64,000 nucleotides of DNA from Eumeta japonica (taxonomy: Eukaryota; Arthropoda; Insecta; Lepidoptera; Psychidae), in contig BGZK01001411.1 in the NCBI GenBank assembly GCA_005406025.1, positions 62,001 to 126,000 of the forward strand. The letters run 5' to 3'. The notes beneath the pieces were generated by a model. That model was not told the origin of the DNA and ran no database searches. It was given only the letters and a program-made list of their open reading frames with translations. Shown in pieces: positions 1-12,079 of this stretch; positions within the stretch are counted from its first letter, which is position 1; the number at the start of each line of letters is the position of its first letter. A program made the position numbers and the translations under genes.

Positions 1-311
1 ATTGCGATACAACAAAAACAAAAAGTCATACTTAAGTTTTGAATTACAATTGAAATTAAAATGTTGTATCTGCAAGTTGTACTTACAATTGGTGTAATTG
101 AGCAATTTCGTTTATCTAACATATTCAGCGTATATAATTCGGTACTTCCAAAATTTTTAGCATTCATGCGATATTTTTAGAAAAATTTGTATTGAATAAG
201 AAAAGATGTCGCATTATTAAATAATGAAATTCAAATAAATTCCAATTTTGAATTATTCATTAACGTGACTTCAAATCGGTTTTTACTAATTAATTATGAA
301 AATCTATGCAG

Positions 312-439
312 GTAGTTACAAAGAGCAGGCTCAAATTCAAGAAGGATTCGCGCATCCGGCGCCCACGCACAACACCCAGTACGAAGTAACGGCCGCGTAC
401 CCAGAAAATTCTGATCAAACTGAATATCATTATAAATAA
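312..439 (+). CDS. Probable last exon of a cuticular-protein gene that starts outside the window
   Basis: A frame opens directly after a CAG acceptor (309-311) that has a TACTAAT-like branch site about 20 bases upstream, and it runs to TAA at 437-439. The first two bases complete a split codon, so the exon enters in phase 1, as do the last exons of the three complete cuticle genes in this window. It encodes 41 residues after the split Gly: SYKEQAQ..., then a HPAPTHN/TQYEV stretch, ending in TEYHYK. The short Tyr-rich end resembles the ends of the neighbours (PYNY, GYRY, GYQY). The exon is much richer in GC than its flanks. The same frame is open a few codons upstream through an in-frame ATG at 298, so a tiny 46-codon ORF is the alternative reading. 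No RR motif lies in this exon; it would be in upstream exons outside the window. AATAAA at 435-440 overlaps the stop codon and is unlikely to be the polyadenylation signal. Confidence 0.5.
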
Positions 440-3400
440 ATGAATGCAGAAGAACCAAAAATTGAACACGATGCGCAAAAGAGTGTAAAAAAGCTTTGTG
501 AATACCATTCAAATTTCGCGGACGTTCCTATAAATACTTTTTAAAAAATATGGTAAACATTTGAGATACCTAAACACCAGACTTAATAGTTATTAAGTAC
601 CTATTTTATTTTATAAGCAATCAGAATATCATTATATGATAATATTTTTTTAAAACACAGAAGTACAGACACTGTTCTAATAGTCGATTTCGATAAAAGA
701 CAGTATTAAATTATAAACGTCAACTGACGTATACCAGCTGTGACGTCACGTGGTCGAAAACGCGATTGATCAATCGTTTTCAGTGCTACGCCTATTGCTT
801 ATCACAAGTATTGTGTTGATGTATATTGAATTAATAGTTTTTTTACATTTTTACGTCAATCGTCAGTTGTCAGTCGGCCTCTCATGTCGACAATCATCGA
901 GAGTGGTGTGTCATTAACTTCCGTTATTGTCTTGATGAAAGTCGCACACATTATAAATGTAATAATTGTAATATTTTGATAAGTAACATCTTAGCTCGCG
1001 CTATGCGGTTGCTTAGCGAAACTAAATTCGCGAATTTAACGGAAATTTGTGACAGGAAGTAGGGTAAAGCGCGCGCTATTCATTTCTGAATGATTACTCG
1101 ATGCGGCCAATAGGCGGCGCTAGTGCTGCTTCTCAGCGAGAGCGAACTTTGTCAAATATTTTTGGAAAATTAATACTTAATATGCGAGTCATGTATTAAC
1201 AACAATTTTGGTATTTGCCGAAGTTAAATATTGTAAAATCGCTCATGGCTATTGTAAGATACGTTTTCTTTTTGTTTTAATTAGCACTGTTTTGTTGTTA
1301 ATTGTAACAATTCTTAATATGCATAAGGAAGGAATCATGACTGGCTACTAATATTTAAAATGGTTAAGTTGTGTAAATTTTTTGAAATTTTGTTTATACT
1401 GTTTGTTATAATTTAGAAAAAAGAAATTTTGAAAAAGGAAAATAATTAGAACTGTTATTTGTTTTAAATCCAGCACAACCATTGTTTGTGTGTGTTATTT
1501 TAATAAACAAAAATTTGTTGCTAAATGATTTTTTTGCATCGATGATCGAGAAACAGGTTGTATAAAATTCTTTTATTTTACAATTGAAATAGTTGCAAAT
1601 TTAACTAACTCCACTTATTAATTCAATGCACATTTATATTATTTAGACATATACAAAAGGAAAACTTGGAAATCACAGAATACATGATGTATAACACCGG
1701 TTCTTATAATTTTAACTATACATACTATATATAAAGACATTTTATGTGGGCATTTCATATCTGGGTGAATACATCTGAAGTTGTTTAAACACAATATTTT
1801 AAATTGAATTACAGATTTTAAACTTTTTATAACTTAAAAGTAACAATTCCAATTATAATGATAACGTATAAGGAATCACTCCATAAACTTATATAATGAT
1901 ATTCATCACAATACGTATAGTGATTCATGTATACTGCTGGACTAGGGCTTTCCCAATGTGTCTTGATTGCCACGTTCGATAGGCTGAGATTTCTTTCGGA
2001 ACTTTTGCCCAAAATTTATTTTTACGATTATGTTAAAAGTATGATTCGTACAGCTATTTGATATAAATCAAAATATTGCTGTGGATATCTCAAACTAGGA
2101 AAAAAAATATAAATATTGTAACTATGTTTATGTAGAAAATTTTTGCTCTTCCTAATTTGATAATTTTGATTTTTTTTTTGATCATGTTTATTCCAATTTT
2201 CGTAACCCGAAACAATTCACAACAAGGACTGAATATTTATTGCGATATCAGAGCCGTCAAATTCTAATCGAGCAATGTTCGTTTCAGTGTACAACATAAA
2301 CAAACATGTTAGTCACATACATGGCATAAATATGACATAAAATAATGACTTAAAAAAATAAATTCAGAAAGTATTTAAATTTATGCGGCCCTATCCATGT
2401 ATCGCTTTTCCTGCTAAAAGTCAATTGTTTTTATACTGTTTTTTTTTTGATATCTTAGAGTCCAATATTGTCAAATATTTGGAAATATGTTTATAGTTTT
2501 GTGAGACCAAAAATGTTATTTGTTAATAAACTTACATTAGTAATCATATTGTGTTTTATTTATAATAATGATATTATGCGAGACTCATAATCTTCGGTTC
2601 CACTGCAATGGGATGAAAAATGTCTTGATTTTTAAGTTGAATTTATAACTATCTAACTTTGATGATTTCATCAAAAATCCTGTATTTTTCTTGGGTAATG
2701 CTAGAACACACTAATACACAGACGAAATTATAAAACGATCACAATTACTTTTTCCAAAACATACCTGACTAAAATGAATTACTTAATTACTTTAAGATTT
2801 TTGAAGATAATTTTATATAGAGAAATTGGGAAACTGATTCCGATCCTGAATTTTCCGGTGACGCTGGCAATAATTCCAGGGTCCTGCATTTTTATTTGGA
2901 GTGCAGCTCTCGGCCCTGGGACTCGCACTTTCGTCAGACCGTCGATTCAGTCGGCTGGTCTCCAGGACCTGAAAATTTTCGGTTTTTCTCCATCTCATCG
3001 AAAAAGTGATAGAATTTGACCGAGTAGTGGTAAGCTGCTATGCTATACTTTTTGTCTTTTCTTCGAGAATCTTCAGTCCAGAGATCTTTTTCCTCTTTTT
3101 TCTTTTCAAAGAGTAAAAAATTTGGCTAAAGGTCACGTATATGCAGCTTTCGGTCATGCGAAAACCTCAAAATTGGTTCGTCGGATTTAAAATCAAATTA
3201 ATAATTTTGCCTAGCACACGATGAACGTGCAAAGTCAGGAGTCATACTTTTGCATAATTTAACTTCATCTTCTGACTGATAATATTTCCAGTCATTTATC
3301 AAAATGTTCTTATCCTTTACAATAGTTATATATAGAAGTTACACAATTCAAATACAATAAACTGTAGTTATGCTGTTACCGCTAAAGAGTGTCAGTCTGT

Positions 3401-3954
3401 TTTCGCTTAGTTCTATGATAAGGTTCTATAGTATTACCATAATATCAATTTTAACTCAGTCTACACATTTGTGCTGTTTGTCGTTAAGGAGTTCCGTTAT
3501 GTGCCTTCATACTCTGTTATGTATATATATATATATACTCTTCCTCAGTTCCTTCTACCCTTTTGTTCTTTTTATTCGTTTCCTTCGAAGTCCAAAGTCC
3601 CATAACAATGAAATTGAGTCCAAATTGAAAGTTCGCAAGCAAGGCGTGCGCGAAGGTTAGCTCTCTTTGTGAATCATAAAAGGTGGAATTTTATTCAATT
3701 CGCTAAACAAAAAAGAGAAAGAGTCAAAGTACGTCTAAAACAAGTCATAATTATTTTTCGAACTCGCCGCTCGTTCCGAAGGCAGTTTTCCCTCAAGAAG
3801 GACAAGCAAAAAACTCAGGGTAGCTCTTTTCTAGTTTCATCATGCATAGCCAAAACAAATACAAACCGTTGATGAAGGAAACAGCCCGGTAAGAAGTCGA
3901 GCCGCTTATGCTCATGGCGACGGGATACGTAACGATTGGTTATATCTGAGAAGT
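440..3954. other. Non-coding stretch, AT-rich, no recognised gene
   Basis: No splice-supported frame or known domain was found. There is an AATAAA near 1500, a GC-richer island at about 2840-2990 that is open on both strands but matches nothing I know, and a short TA microsatellite at 3522-3537. The island could be an enhancer or an old transposon piece; nothing decides between them. Confidence 0.5.
3522..3537. repeat. TA microsatellite
   Basis: Eight TA units in a row, flanked by unique AT-rich sequence. Confidence 0.8.
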
Positions 3955-4090
3955 AAACAAGAAACCGGCCAAGAGCATGTCGGACCATTCTCAGTGTAGG
4001 GTTTCGTAGCCAGCCATTAGTACAAAGAAATGCACGACAGGTGAAAAAACTAAGTTGTTGCACACGTGCCATGTTTCCGATATGTGCCAT
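3955..4090 (+). repeat. Fragment of a Lepidoptera-type 'GGGTTCCG' dispersed repeat (copy 1)
   Basis: It contains AACCGGCCAAGAGCATGTCG, then a GTGTAGGGTTTCGTAGCC block, a 'tacaaagaaatgcacgaca' block and an AACTAAGTTGTTGCAC block. The same blocks in the same order occur at 5858 and 24728. From memory this is a very common moth repeat whose conserved start is CGGCCAAGAGCATGTCGG. This copy is cut short after about 135 bases and is followed by a hairpin element at 4142. A 111-codon frame on the other strand across it is a by-product. Confidence 0.65.
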
Positions 4091-4141
4091 GTTGATTTGA
4101 TATGTCCGAGCACCGAAAAAGCTTTGTTTTTCATACAGTGT

Positions 4142-4258
4142 GCCTAGCATGACGCCCTAGACAAGAGTCTTTCTATACGGCTATCCTTGTCGCGCCAATA
4201 TAATGAGCGAAAGAGACAGTCCTATAGAGAGACTCTTGTCTAGGGTGTCATGCTAGGC
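4142..4258. mobile_element. Small hairpin MITE
   Basis: The left arm (4142-4177) begins GCCTAGCATGACGCC and the right arm (4223-4258) is its reverse complement with two mismatches in 36 positions. The centre is 45 bases and includes CGCGCCAATATAATGAGCG. Long, nearly perfect terminal inverted repeats around a short non-coding core are typical of a non-autonomous DNA transposon. No clear target-site duplication was seen at the ends. Confidence 0.65.
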
Positions 4259-4465
4259 CTGCAGGCGCCGATAACCTTTACAATGTACACAGACGAATTG
4301 CTGAAATCCCTTCCTACTTTTTTATGTCGGTTAGAAACATTGACCAAACGCAAGGCCCGATATAACAAATAAGGTGTGACTATGTAAATGCATAACAGTC
4401 GGATTAAAGATATAACAATTATCTGATTAAAGACAATTTAAACCTAAAATCAAAGATGTCGATCC

Positions 4466-5168
4466 TTAATTATCATCATTAATCATCACTATCGGTGCGC
4501 AGTGGGCGCGCTGGGGCTGAGGAATCTCGGCGCGTACGACGGCCTTCTGCTGCGAGTAACAGAGGTTAAGCAGTAGGTAGTACGGATTTACACAGACTAT
4601 GTTTGTATATACTGCGGGTTGCTTCCGACTTAATTATAATTTTCCTGTAACTATGTTTTGCTTTTTCATATTTCAGCCTTTGTCATTAATGTCGTATAAT
4701 GGTAAACATCTTCATTATTTTTATCAAATCATAATAATAACACGCACATACACACACACGCGAGCACGCGCTCATATATATATATATATAGTCATATATA
4801 TAGAAAACATGTGATTTTTCTTTTCAATATTTTTTTATATATATTATTCAATTTAAATAAATTACGAAATAGGTCATTGGGTAGTAAAAAAATTAAACGT
4901 GTACTACTGTAATGGTTTATTTTTTAAAATGCGAGGCTTAGCGAATATGCACGTATTTAAATTTAAACATTGCAAGTTTTATTTTTACTTACAACAAAAT
5001 CATCAGGAGAACGTTGATCCGGGTACGGAGCTGGTATGATACAGTTAAACAAACAGATATGAGATACTGTGGGACCATAACCTTTAGGAGTTACTGCGTT
5101 GACCGTAACGTCCGGTCGAAAGCTCCGCTTACACGACCGACTACTAATAATTTCAAAGCATATAATAA
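4466..5168 (-). CDS. Possible last two exons of an unrecognised gene
   Basis: On the minus strand, an internal exon at 4993-5168 starts after a TTCTACAG acceptor, stays open for 58 codons in only one frame, and ends at GTT followed by a consensus GTAAGT donor. After a 443-base intron, a second exon at 4549-4466 starts after a pyrimidine-rich acceptor (CTGTTACTCGCAG) with a CTTAAC branch-like site, and runs 27 codons to TAA. The phases agree (phase 0 at the junction), so the joined frame is continuous. The internal exon carries RSCKRSFRPDV, NAVTPKGYGP and HICLFNCIIP; the last exon carries KAVVRAEIPQPQR and ends INDDN. Five cysteines and several prolines suggest a secreted or small extracellular protein, but I recognise no family. 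Both exons are GC-richer than their surroundings. Upstream exons were not found. It might be a fossil or chance, since a 176-base open stretch is not rare; the support is the combination of splice signals and phase. Confidence 0.35.
4741..4801. repeat. Compound CA / TA microsatellite
   Basis: A CACACA tract, a CGCGAGCACGCG patch and two ATATAT runs (main one 4774-4790) lie side by side. Confidence 0.8.
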
Positions 5169-5857
5169 CTGTAGAATATTAATTTTATAAATGCATACAA
5201 CAGATACAACGGCTGTATGTCCTTCTATGTGCATTTTATATATTTTTTAATGATTTTTAGTTGATTATTTGGAAAAGGTTCGCTTTGGCACAAACCTACT
5301 GACAGTTGTATACAAAGATTTAGAATTTCATTTGAAACTTCAAGATGTTATTCTAATTTCCTAATAAAATTACAATTTAATTATCGTATAAAATAAAACT
5401 ACGCAAGTAATTAAAACAAAAATTGAAAAAAAGGAAAATTTACGAGTAATTATAACTAATGTTTTTAAATCATAAGTGTTTTGTCGTTTTACTACAAAGA
5501 AATAAATAAATATTGCTAAATGTTTCTATTTCATTTCGTAGAATCAAGTCATATCTATTTAATTATTTCTTAAAACGTATGCCATTGAAAATCCCATAAG
5601 CTGTGTTAGAATCAAAGTTTTCATTTATACCAAATAGATCAAATTACGCTATTATGGAGCAATAAATTCACGAATCAAAGTAGTGCCTGTCTACTTATTT
5701 ACGTTTATAAAACGACATCAAATCGAAGAAGCTTTTATCATCAAATGACATCTCATAATCTCATACAAAAACTATCATAATTTTTTTGCTAGGCGTATTA
5801 CAAGACTTATTCACAACATTACATTAACAGTAGTATAATTTTTTAATTATCGTACGA

Positions 5858-6115
5858 CATGAAAAACCGGCTAAGAGCATGTCGGACTATGCTCATTATA
5901 GGGTTCCGAAGCCGTAATTACAAGAAATGCACTACAGATTAAAAACTAAGTTTTTGCACTTTTTTTTATGTTCCCCGCACAGAATAGTTATAAGCGCTTT
6001 AGTCGCCTATAACTAGAGTAACAAGCAGGTATGTCGACTATTACTTTGAAAGTAGTGTAAATTAAAGTGCATCAGAAAAAGAACGTATCTTAATCGCACT
6101 TAGATCCTTTTGTTG
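5858..6115 (+). repeat. 'GGGTTCCG' dispersed repeat (copy 2)
   Basis: It shares successive blocks with the copy at 24728: AACCGGCTAAGAGCATGTCG, TATAGGGTTCCGAAGCCGT, ACAAGAAATGCACTAC, AAGCGCTTTAGTCGCC, TATGTCGACTATTACT, AACGTATCTTAATCGCACTTA. The two copies run parallel for about 250 bases and both stop matching near a 'tccttttgttg' segment. No coding capacity was seen; it is presumably a non-autonomous element. Confidence 0.75.
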
Positions 6116-6704
6116 ATTGATTGTAGAAGATCTAATTAGATGACATCGATTGCCATAAACAACATCAAAATGGGTTAGTTTCTTCGAGAGATAATATTAA
6201 CGAAAATTTCGAAAAAAAAAAATCTGAATATTTTTTGAATTTCTCTACACATAAATTTTAAAATCTAATCAGATCTTCTATTTAAAAAAAACAACATGGA
6301 TTGCGGTAAGCCGCATTAAAATCGATTGCTTTCTTTGAGAGATATCGCTAAAGAAACATTCGTTGAAAATTGTTTTTAAATAAGTTGTAATTTTTTTATT
6401 TATGTTGGTGTTCTGCCTCAAACATAAGCAGATCAAAATCGACAACCGCATTTGAAGGGTATAGTAATTGAAAATTAAAAACGAATAGCGCTTCTTTCAA
6501 TAAATTATTTTTTAAAGTGCTAAAACAACTCTGAAATTTCTTTGCAATGGGTTTCAACAAACCATGGGGTTGCGATCAAATGAGAGATGGAGACTTCAAT
6601 TTTTTAAATTTTTTACCTATTTTCTTTAAAATAATTATAATTAATCTTCAAAATAAACGAACGAAAGTGTTTAAAAAAAAAGTGTGTCATCTCCGACGCA
6701 CGAA
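6116..6704. other. Non-coding AT-rich stretch
   Basis: Very AT-rich sequence between a dispersed repeat and the endonuclease relic. Short frames here have no recognisable content. Confidence 0.5.
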
Positions 6705-7409
6705 TGGAGTTTACTCCTTTAAGATGATATCGTACAAATAGATTAGTATAATGGTAAATGAAAGCATCTATTATATTATTCAAAGCATAATACACAATTC
6801 ATTTATTTATGTTAATAGTAAAACAATTAATTCGTCATTTAAGAAAATATTGAAAATAATATGTTATACAATAAAAATTTTAGTAAGATTGATTTTCTCT
6901 ATCATTGACATTATCTTGCGTAATGTTTATCACAGAAACAATAGAGGTATCATTAAACATTGAAACAATTGGTTTATAGTAACTAAAATATGATACATGA
7001 ATGTCGGAAGATACATGTGTGATAAATCGTGAAAATATCGCATCAATAGTTGTACCATATCTAGTCGTCCCTAGTGTTCTGTCAGAAATTAAATCTAAGT
7101 TCAGTTCATCTTTCAGAAATTGTACTAAACGGAAACCATCTTCTTTATTAAAATCAATATTAAAATCTCCGCCAAGTATAAGTGGAAGTTCATGGTAACG
7201 TTTCTTCAATAGTTTTGAATCCCCTTCTGTATACACTAACAATGATTCCTGGAGAAAATCTATTATATTTGTCACATTCTGATTGATTGAAATGTAAACA
7301 GTAACCATGACGATAGCGTAACGTCATTTATCTAACACTTGATTTTACTCCCTTAAAATTCCATACCCCGGGCCTAAATATAAAATCGATTCTTAAGGAG
7401 TAAACTCCA
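6705..7409. mobile_element. Segment bounded by a 20-bp inverted repeat around an endonuclease relic
   Basis: Positions 6705-6724 read TGGAGTTTACTCCTTTAAGA. The reverse complement of that string is found at 7391-7409 with a single base missing. The repeats face each other across 0.7 kb that contains the endonuclease-like frame at 6880-7308. This may mark the ends of a mobile unit, or may be a motif repeated inside a larger element. Confidence 0.4.
6880..7308 (-). pseudogene. Endonuclease/exonuclease/phosphatase-domain relic of a transposon
   Basis: A 142-codon frame carries PLILGGDFNIDF, GTTRYGTTIDAIFSR and SYFSYYKPIVSMF. These correspond to the GDFN motif and the late catalytic part of the endonuclease/exonuclease/phosphatase fold. 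In insects this version is typical of the endonuclease domain found in Helitron-type elements that also encode a PIF1-like helicase, and of some LINEs. Only the C-terminal two thirds of a domain is present; the residues before VTVYISINQ are out of frame or missing, and no helicase or polymerase is next to it. It is a dead fragment. The assignment to Helitron rather than LINE is from memory of similar sequences and is not certain. Confidence 0.6.
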
Positions 7410-8435
7410 AAATATATAAAATTTTAATGAAAAAAAAAGTAAAGGCCATATTGTGATTAGTAAACTAGCAGAAAAGTATTTTTATATTAATTATTATCTA
7501 TAAACGTTGTATTTTGATTAAAAAACAGATATACTTAAAATCCACGCAAACGTAGCTTAAACTGTAAAACAGTTCTATTGTATACGTATAAAATACAAAT
7601 AATTATTTTAAAATTTTGAAGGCATAAGTTAAAAAATGTTAAATGTGAATAACAACTACATACGTTTAAAGAATATTTGAATTATGGCAATTATTAAAGA
7701 CTTTATTTACAAAATATAAAAAAAAAAATAATCAAAATCCAGAATATTTAAACAATAAATAATTAACTTGAAAGTGAAAATCAAGGTCTATAATCTGTGG
7801 AATTTCGATTCAACACAAAATGAATATTTATTACCCCCTCTTTTTTAATTCTCATAGACAATATATAAGTATTATACCCTATATGACTACCAAAATTTCA
7901 ATGAATCTAATAACACCTCGTATATCAATATTCATAAGTCGTTTACGCCACGCATGCTGCGAAAAAAAACAAAAACACTAACAAACATATACTCAAAAAT
8001 CATTACCCTCCTTTAGGAGTAATCGGTCACAACGACTTCATCATCGCGAAGAGCACCAGTAACAAACTATTACACGTGTCACGAGTCAAATGCTGACTCA
8101 ATTGCCATACGTCAAGCAGACTGTCAATCGAAAATGTTAGTTATGTAAATCAACGCAATAGACGCCCCGGGTGATTGACGCCGGCTCCACCTATGGTCTG
8201 GTCGAATATTATAAAAATGGTCAGAGTAAAATATATATTGCATTTTTATGATTTTTAGAGCGGTGTGCGTGTGCGTGTAAAACTTTTGAACGAATAGGTA
8301 GGTCAATTCGCATCGGATTTGTGACATTTTAAAAGGCTTCAACGAATTTAGTTTCCCCGAAGAATTTAAAATCAGAAGAAGAAATGATTGATACGAAATT
8401 GTCTGGGAGTTTGAGATTGAAACAATGAATTAGCC
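7410..8435. other. Non-coding AT-rich stretch
   Basis: No supported gene. A short CCTTTAGGAGTAATCGG segment near 8012 partly echoes the AAGGAGTAAACTCC motif at 7391. Confidence 0.45.
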
Positions 8436-8570
8436 AGGTAGATTTTTTCGACGCCAACGCTCTAGTGACTGCCCTAAGGTCGCGCGTGTCCATGGGTTGC
8501 AGTGATCATCTACTCTCCGAAGGCTCGTATGCCCGCAATCATATTAAACCACATGTGAACAAACTCGTCG
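8436..8570 (+). repeat. Tail of a moth LINE/SINE (copy 1)
   Basis: It holds GCCAACGCTCTAGTGACTGC, GTCCATGGGTTGCAGTGATC and CTCCGAAGGCTCGTATGCCC in order. This is the decayed form of a very common Lepidoptera tail with a GTCCATGGGCGGCGGTGATC core followed by an ACC(C/A)GTATGCTCGT segment. Parallel fragments lie at 54270 (+) and 60660-60860 (-). Confidence 0.55.
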
Positions 8571-9774
8571 CGTGTGTCGATCAATATACATTACAAAATA
8601 TCGAATATAAGCTATATACATGTTCCGTATATGAAGAAGCCTTCATTAGCATTTTAATACAGTCAAATAAATTATAATTAAGACTTTAATTGGGTTATTA
8701 ATATAGATGTAACACTTCATAAATTATTTTATACATTAACCATTCAATTTTACCTCAATCAGATAATTCTCACTAATAAACAACTGTATAGTTTTTAATC
8801 TGCAAAAAGTTTAATCTAATAATCATATTTTGTTCTTCGATTTATTTGAAACCCGAACATTATAAAAAAAGTCCCTAAAGAAAATAAAAAAAAAAGAAAA
8901 ATCGAAAAAAAATATTCAATAATATTGGAAATGTATTACCATATCAAAAGTTTACAGGACTAGGTGTTGACATCTGTATAATATTTTATGAAATATAGAT
9001 AAAAACGAACGAACTTGCTGACAGAAATATAACCAGGAACTTAGCACATATTGTTGTACCATAATACATTTTTTGAATGTAGTACAATTTCTGTTATTTT
9101 GTATTCGAAGTTAATACTAACATAGCAACTAAGAGCTGCGAATAATGAAACTTTATTAAAAATCTTAAAACTAAGGAATAATTATTTTTTCATAGACAAA
9201 AGATCATTGAATTCTTAGACTCAATGCTATCTGGAGCTTTTGCGATATGTAACTCTTAATCGATTCAGTTACGTTTTCAATGCTCTGTACGTAGTGTAAC
9301 AGGCCCTAACAGTGACATCCTTTAACTGTATCGAGTGGTCAAGGTTGTGAGGCAAAAGGTAAGACAAAAACAATAGTTAAACCACAGGAAGTCATTGGAT
9401 CGAGAAACATTACCCATCAGGATAACATACGTGACTTTAAGGTCAACTGTAAAATTTTATATTACATAAAATAAATTTCGCATTTGATGTACTTTTAACG
9501 TCTTTAAATGTTATACATTGTTGTAGTATAATTCAGGTAAATTAAAGATATTTGAGAAACACTACTTTAGAACGTATTGGGAACGTAGACATTTCAATGA
9601 TTTTTAGAAGTTTTGTTTGACAGACTGTAAATTTGTTAGCGAAGTCCACAAAAAAAAATCACTGGATAGAATGTGATGAAATTTTGGTAGGACAATAGTT
9701 CATATCTTGGAATGACATATAGTTTGATTTTTCCCCGTTTCGTTGGTATTTTTTTTTAGTTATGTATGTATTTT
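8571..9774. other. Non-coding stretch
   Basis: AT-rich sequence with no recognised gene or repeat. Confidence 0.5.
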
Positions 9775-9945
9775 TAACAGAACCGTTACCTAAATTGGGA
9801 TTAGAATTAGCATCAAAACGGGACCAGGGTTGCAATCGAAATTGAGTACAGTATCGAGATCGTAGTCGACACCGTAATCATAATAATACGAAATTAAAGA
9901 ATTAATTCGATATCCACGCGGCGGAGCTGTGGGCGAAAACTAGTA
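9775..9945 (-). repeat. Decayed retrotransposon end with GATCG/GGGACC-rich body
   Basis: It has a CGGGACCAGGGTTGCAATCG segment, several ATCGAGATCG-like words and a final CCACGCGGCGGAGCTGTGGG segment. The last resembles the reverse complement of the CCGCAGCTCCGCCCGC sequence common at moth LINE ends. Similar bodies occur near 13755, 34261 and 52021. Confidence 0.4.
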
Positions 9946-12079
9946 TTGAAATATCTGTCTATTTTTTTGCAGCAAAACACATAATGTGAACATAGTAGAA
10001 GTAATTGAGGTTTCCTACGTTCTATCTAGCGTATTTCGGAGCACCGATAGTTTGTCAACTAAAATCGAACTTACGTTGCAAAAGGTATGGATTCACGGAA
10101 GTTCATGCATATATATACATTTTCCACATAAAATTCATTAATTATGCAACAATAATACAATATGCTTAACTCCGCATGGCGCGCTGTGCGCGGTGAAGCG
10201 TTGGCGTGCATCGAGGTAACACGAGTTTTTGTTGGGCAACCGCCACGTGAACTTAAACACTTGACTAATTCAGACTTGTCGCGGTCTGGTTCTAGAAACA
10301 GGCTATCGGCGTAAAATACGCACAAGACTCGTATGTTGACAAAGGAGTCCCGGTTTTCGGCCCCGAGGAAACAACACGTGGGTCATACGTTATTGCGATA
10401 ATCTGTATACCAGAAAATCGTGCGAAAAACTATTGAAAATGTTTCAGTGTCCAGGGTCTGATGATGAAGCCGAAACCTGGCCACGTAGGTACGGAGGGGG
10501 ACCGCTTTAACATGAAAATATAAGTTAATAATATACCATTCACATAGTGACCCGTGTGACGCATAGTGCCTGCGTCATATCGTCAAGTTATCCGGTATAC
10601 GGTTGACTTCGGCGGGTAATGCTTTTAAAAATTATATGTATTTTATATTTTGAAAAGATTAATTTTTAAATAAATTTCCTAAGAACGTACATATCTATGT
10701 ACCGACGCCTATGTAATGATGATGAAGTGTTATCAAGACAAAGTTAAATCTGTACCTAGAAAATACCTACCATACACATTTGTATATGACAAATGTCACC
10801 TAAATTATTGTTTGCTTTTTAATTCACACTTTTTAAATAAAAGTTTGTTTTTATTTTCGGTGAAATCCTTAGTGCATTAGATAAGTTGAGGATGGATTGT
10901 TATGGTTTATAAAATCAATTTAAGAATTTAAAAAATCCAAATAAAAAAACCGTATTCAACAACCTATTTAAATAATTGTTTAAACAGACTCCACGAATAA
11001 TTAATTAATTGTTTTGGTGTAGGTTTCAGCTACAGCAAGGCAAAAAAAAAACATGTAATTTATAAACGTGAGTAGGAAACGTTAAATATTGAGTCAAAAA
11101 GAAATCTTCCTCTAAGGAAACACAACTGTTTCTGATTTATCATTAGCTGGAACTGATTATAAAAACAAATAGTGCGTTGTTTTTAGAGTCTGTTTATACA
11201 ATTAATTGAATAAGTATTTCATGCTTTTTATACTATTTTTATAATCCCCCGGTCACACTGCAATATAGTTTGGAGCTACCTAAATTCCGTTAGCTTTATG
11301 GATGTGCAAACCGCCACGTTATAAGGTGGGAGCGATCATGGTAGAAATAATATTTTCCGATTTGGTTCACAAAGTGACATGCAAAAATCTCGTTCTTTTC
11401 GAAAAACAAAATAAACAATATTTAACCTGCATTTTTTAAATAAGTGAAATAAATATTAATAAATATTTAGGCAACTTACCTGTCATTGAACACCCATTGA
11501 TTTTCAGCGATGACAATTATATAAGAATTTCAACTTTTAGTAATAGTTTACTTATTATTACAATTGACAATTGTACTTCAGCTACTGTAATGTAACAACA
11601 AAATTAGTCGCTCAATGAACTGCCAATATAAAAAAACATTAGCACGATCAGGTAGGAACGCGGGCTGTGATTGATGTTTTTTTTAATTTTGATTTAAAGC
11701 CTTCGTGTTAAATGTTCCGCTTCTTGTGTAAAGGTTAATAAATACAAACAAATGATAAATTATGGTATTGACGGTTTATATCAATTTACATTGCACATTT
11801 CCATATTTTTAATACATTTTATACCAATCTTATTTGTACCCTTATCTGCATGTGAATGTAACGAAATTTTTTTTAAACCATTTCGCAATTCGATCATTAG
11901 CAATTTGGGTATATATTAAGAAATGACGTCAATTTGATAATTTAGTGCATCGAACTAACCTGATCATGAACGCAAGATGTGGATAGTGTACAATACACTT
12001 GGCATTGGCAGGAGCCAAGTTAATGTGAGGGGCATATGGGGCTCAAGATGCCCCACCAAGGTCTATGTTTTAAAGCATT
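9946..12079. other. Non-coding stretch
   Basis: No supported gene. An 84-codon frame at 10071-10325 (-) ends exactly at a GTAAGT donor-like sequence but resembles no family. A short segment near 10450 reads GGGTCTGATGATGAAGCCG and looks like a dispersed repeat. Confidence 0.45.

Noticed and set aside
2774..3019. Overlapping frames on both strands in a GC-rich island
   Set aside because: No domain, signal peptide or splice support on either strand.
3815..4150. 111-codon minus-strand frame
   Set aside because: It overlaps a decayed dispersed repeat and the edge of a MITE; its composition fits no protein family.
10071..10325. 84-codon minus-strand frame ending at a GTAAGT donor-like site
   Set aside because: No acceptor or partner exon in a matching phase was found, and it does not fit the unknown exon at 5168, which needs phase 1.
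11477..11500. CAG/GTAAGT donor on the minus strand
   Set aside because: The upstream frame closes after 17 codons and no acceptor was found.
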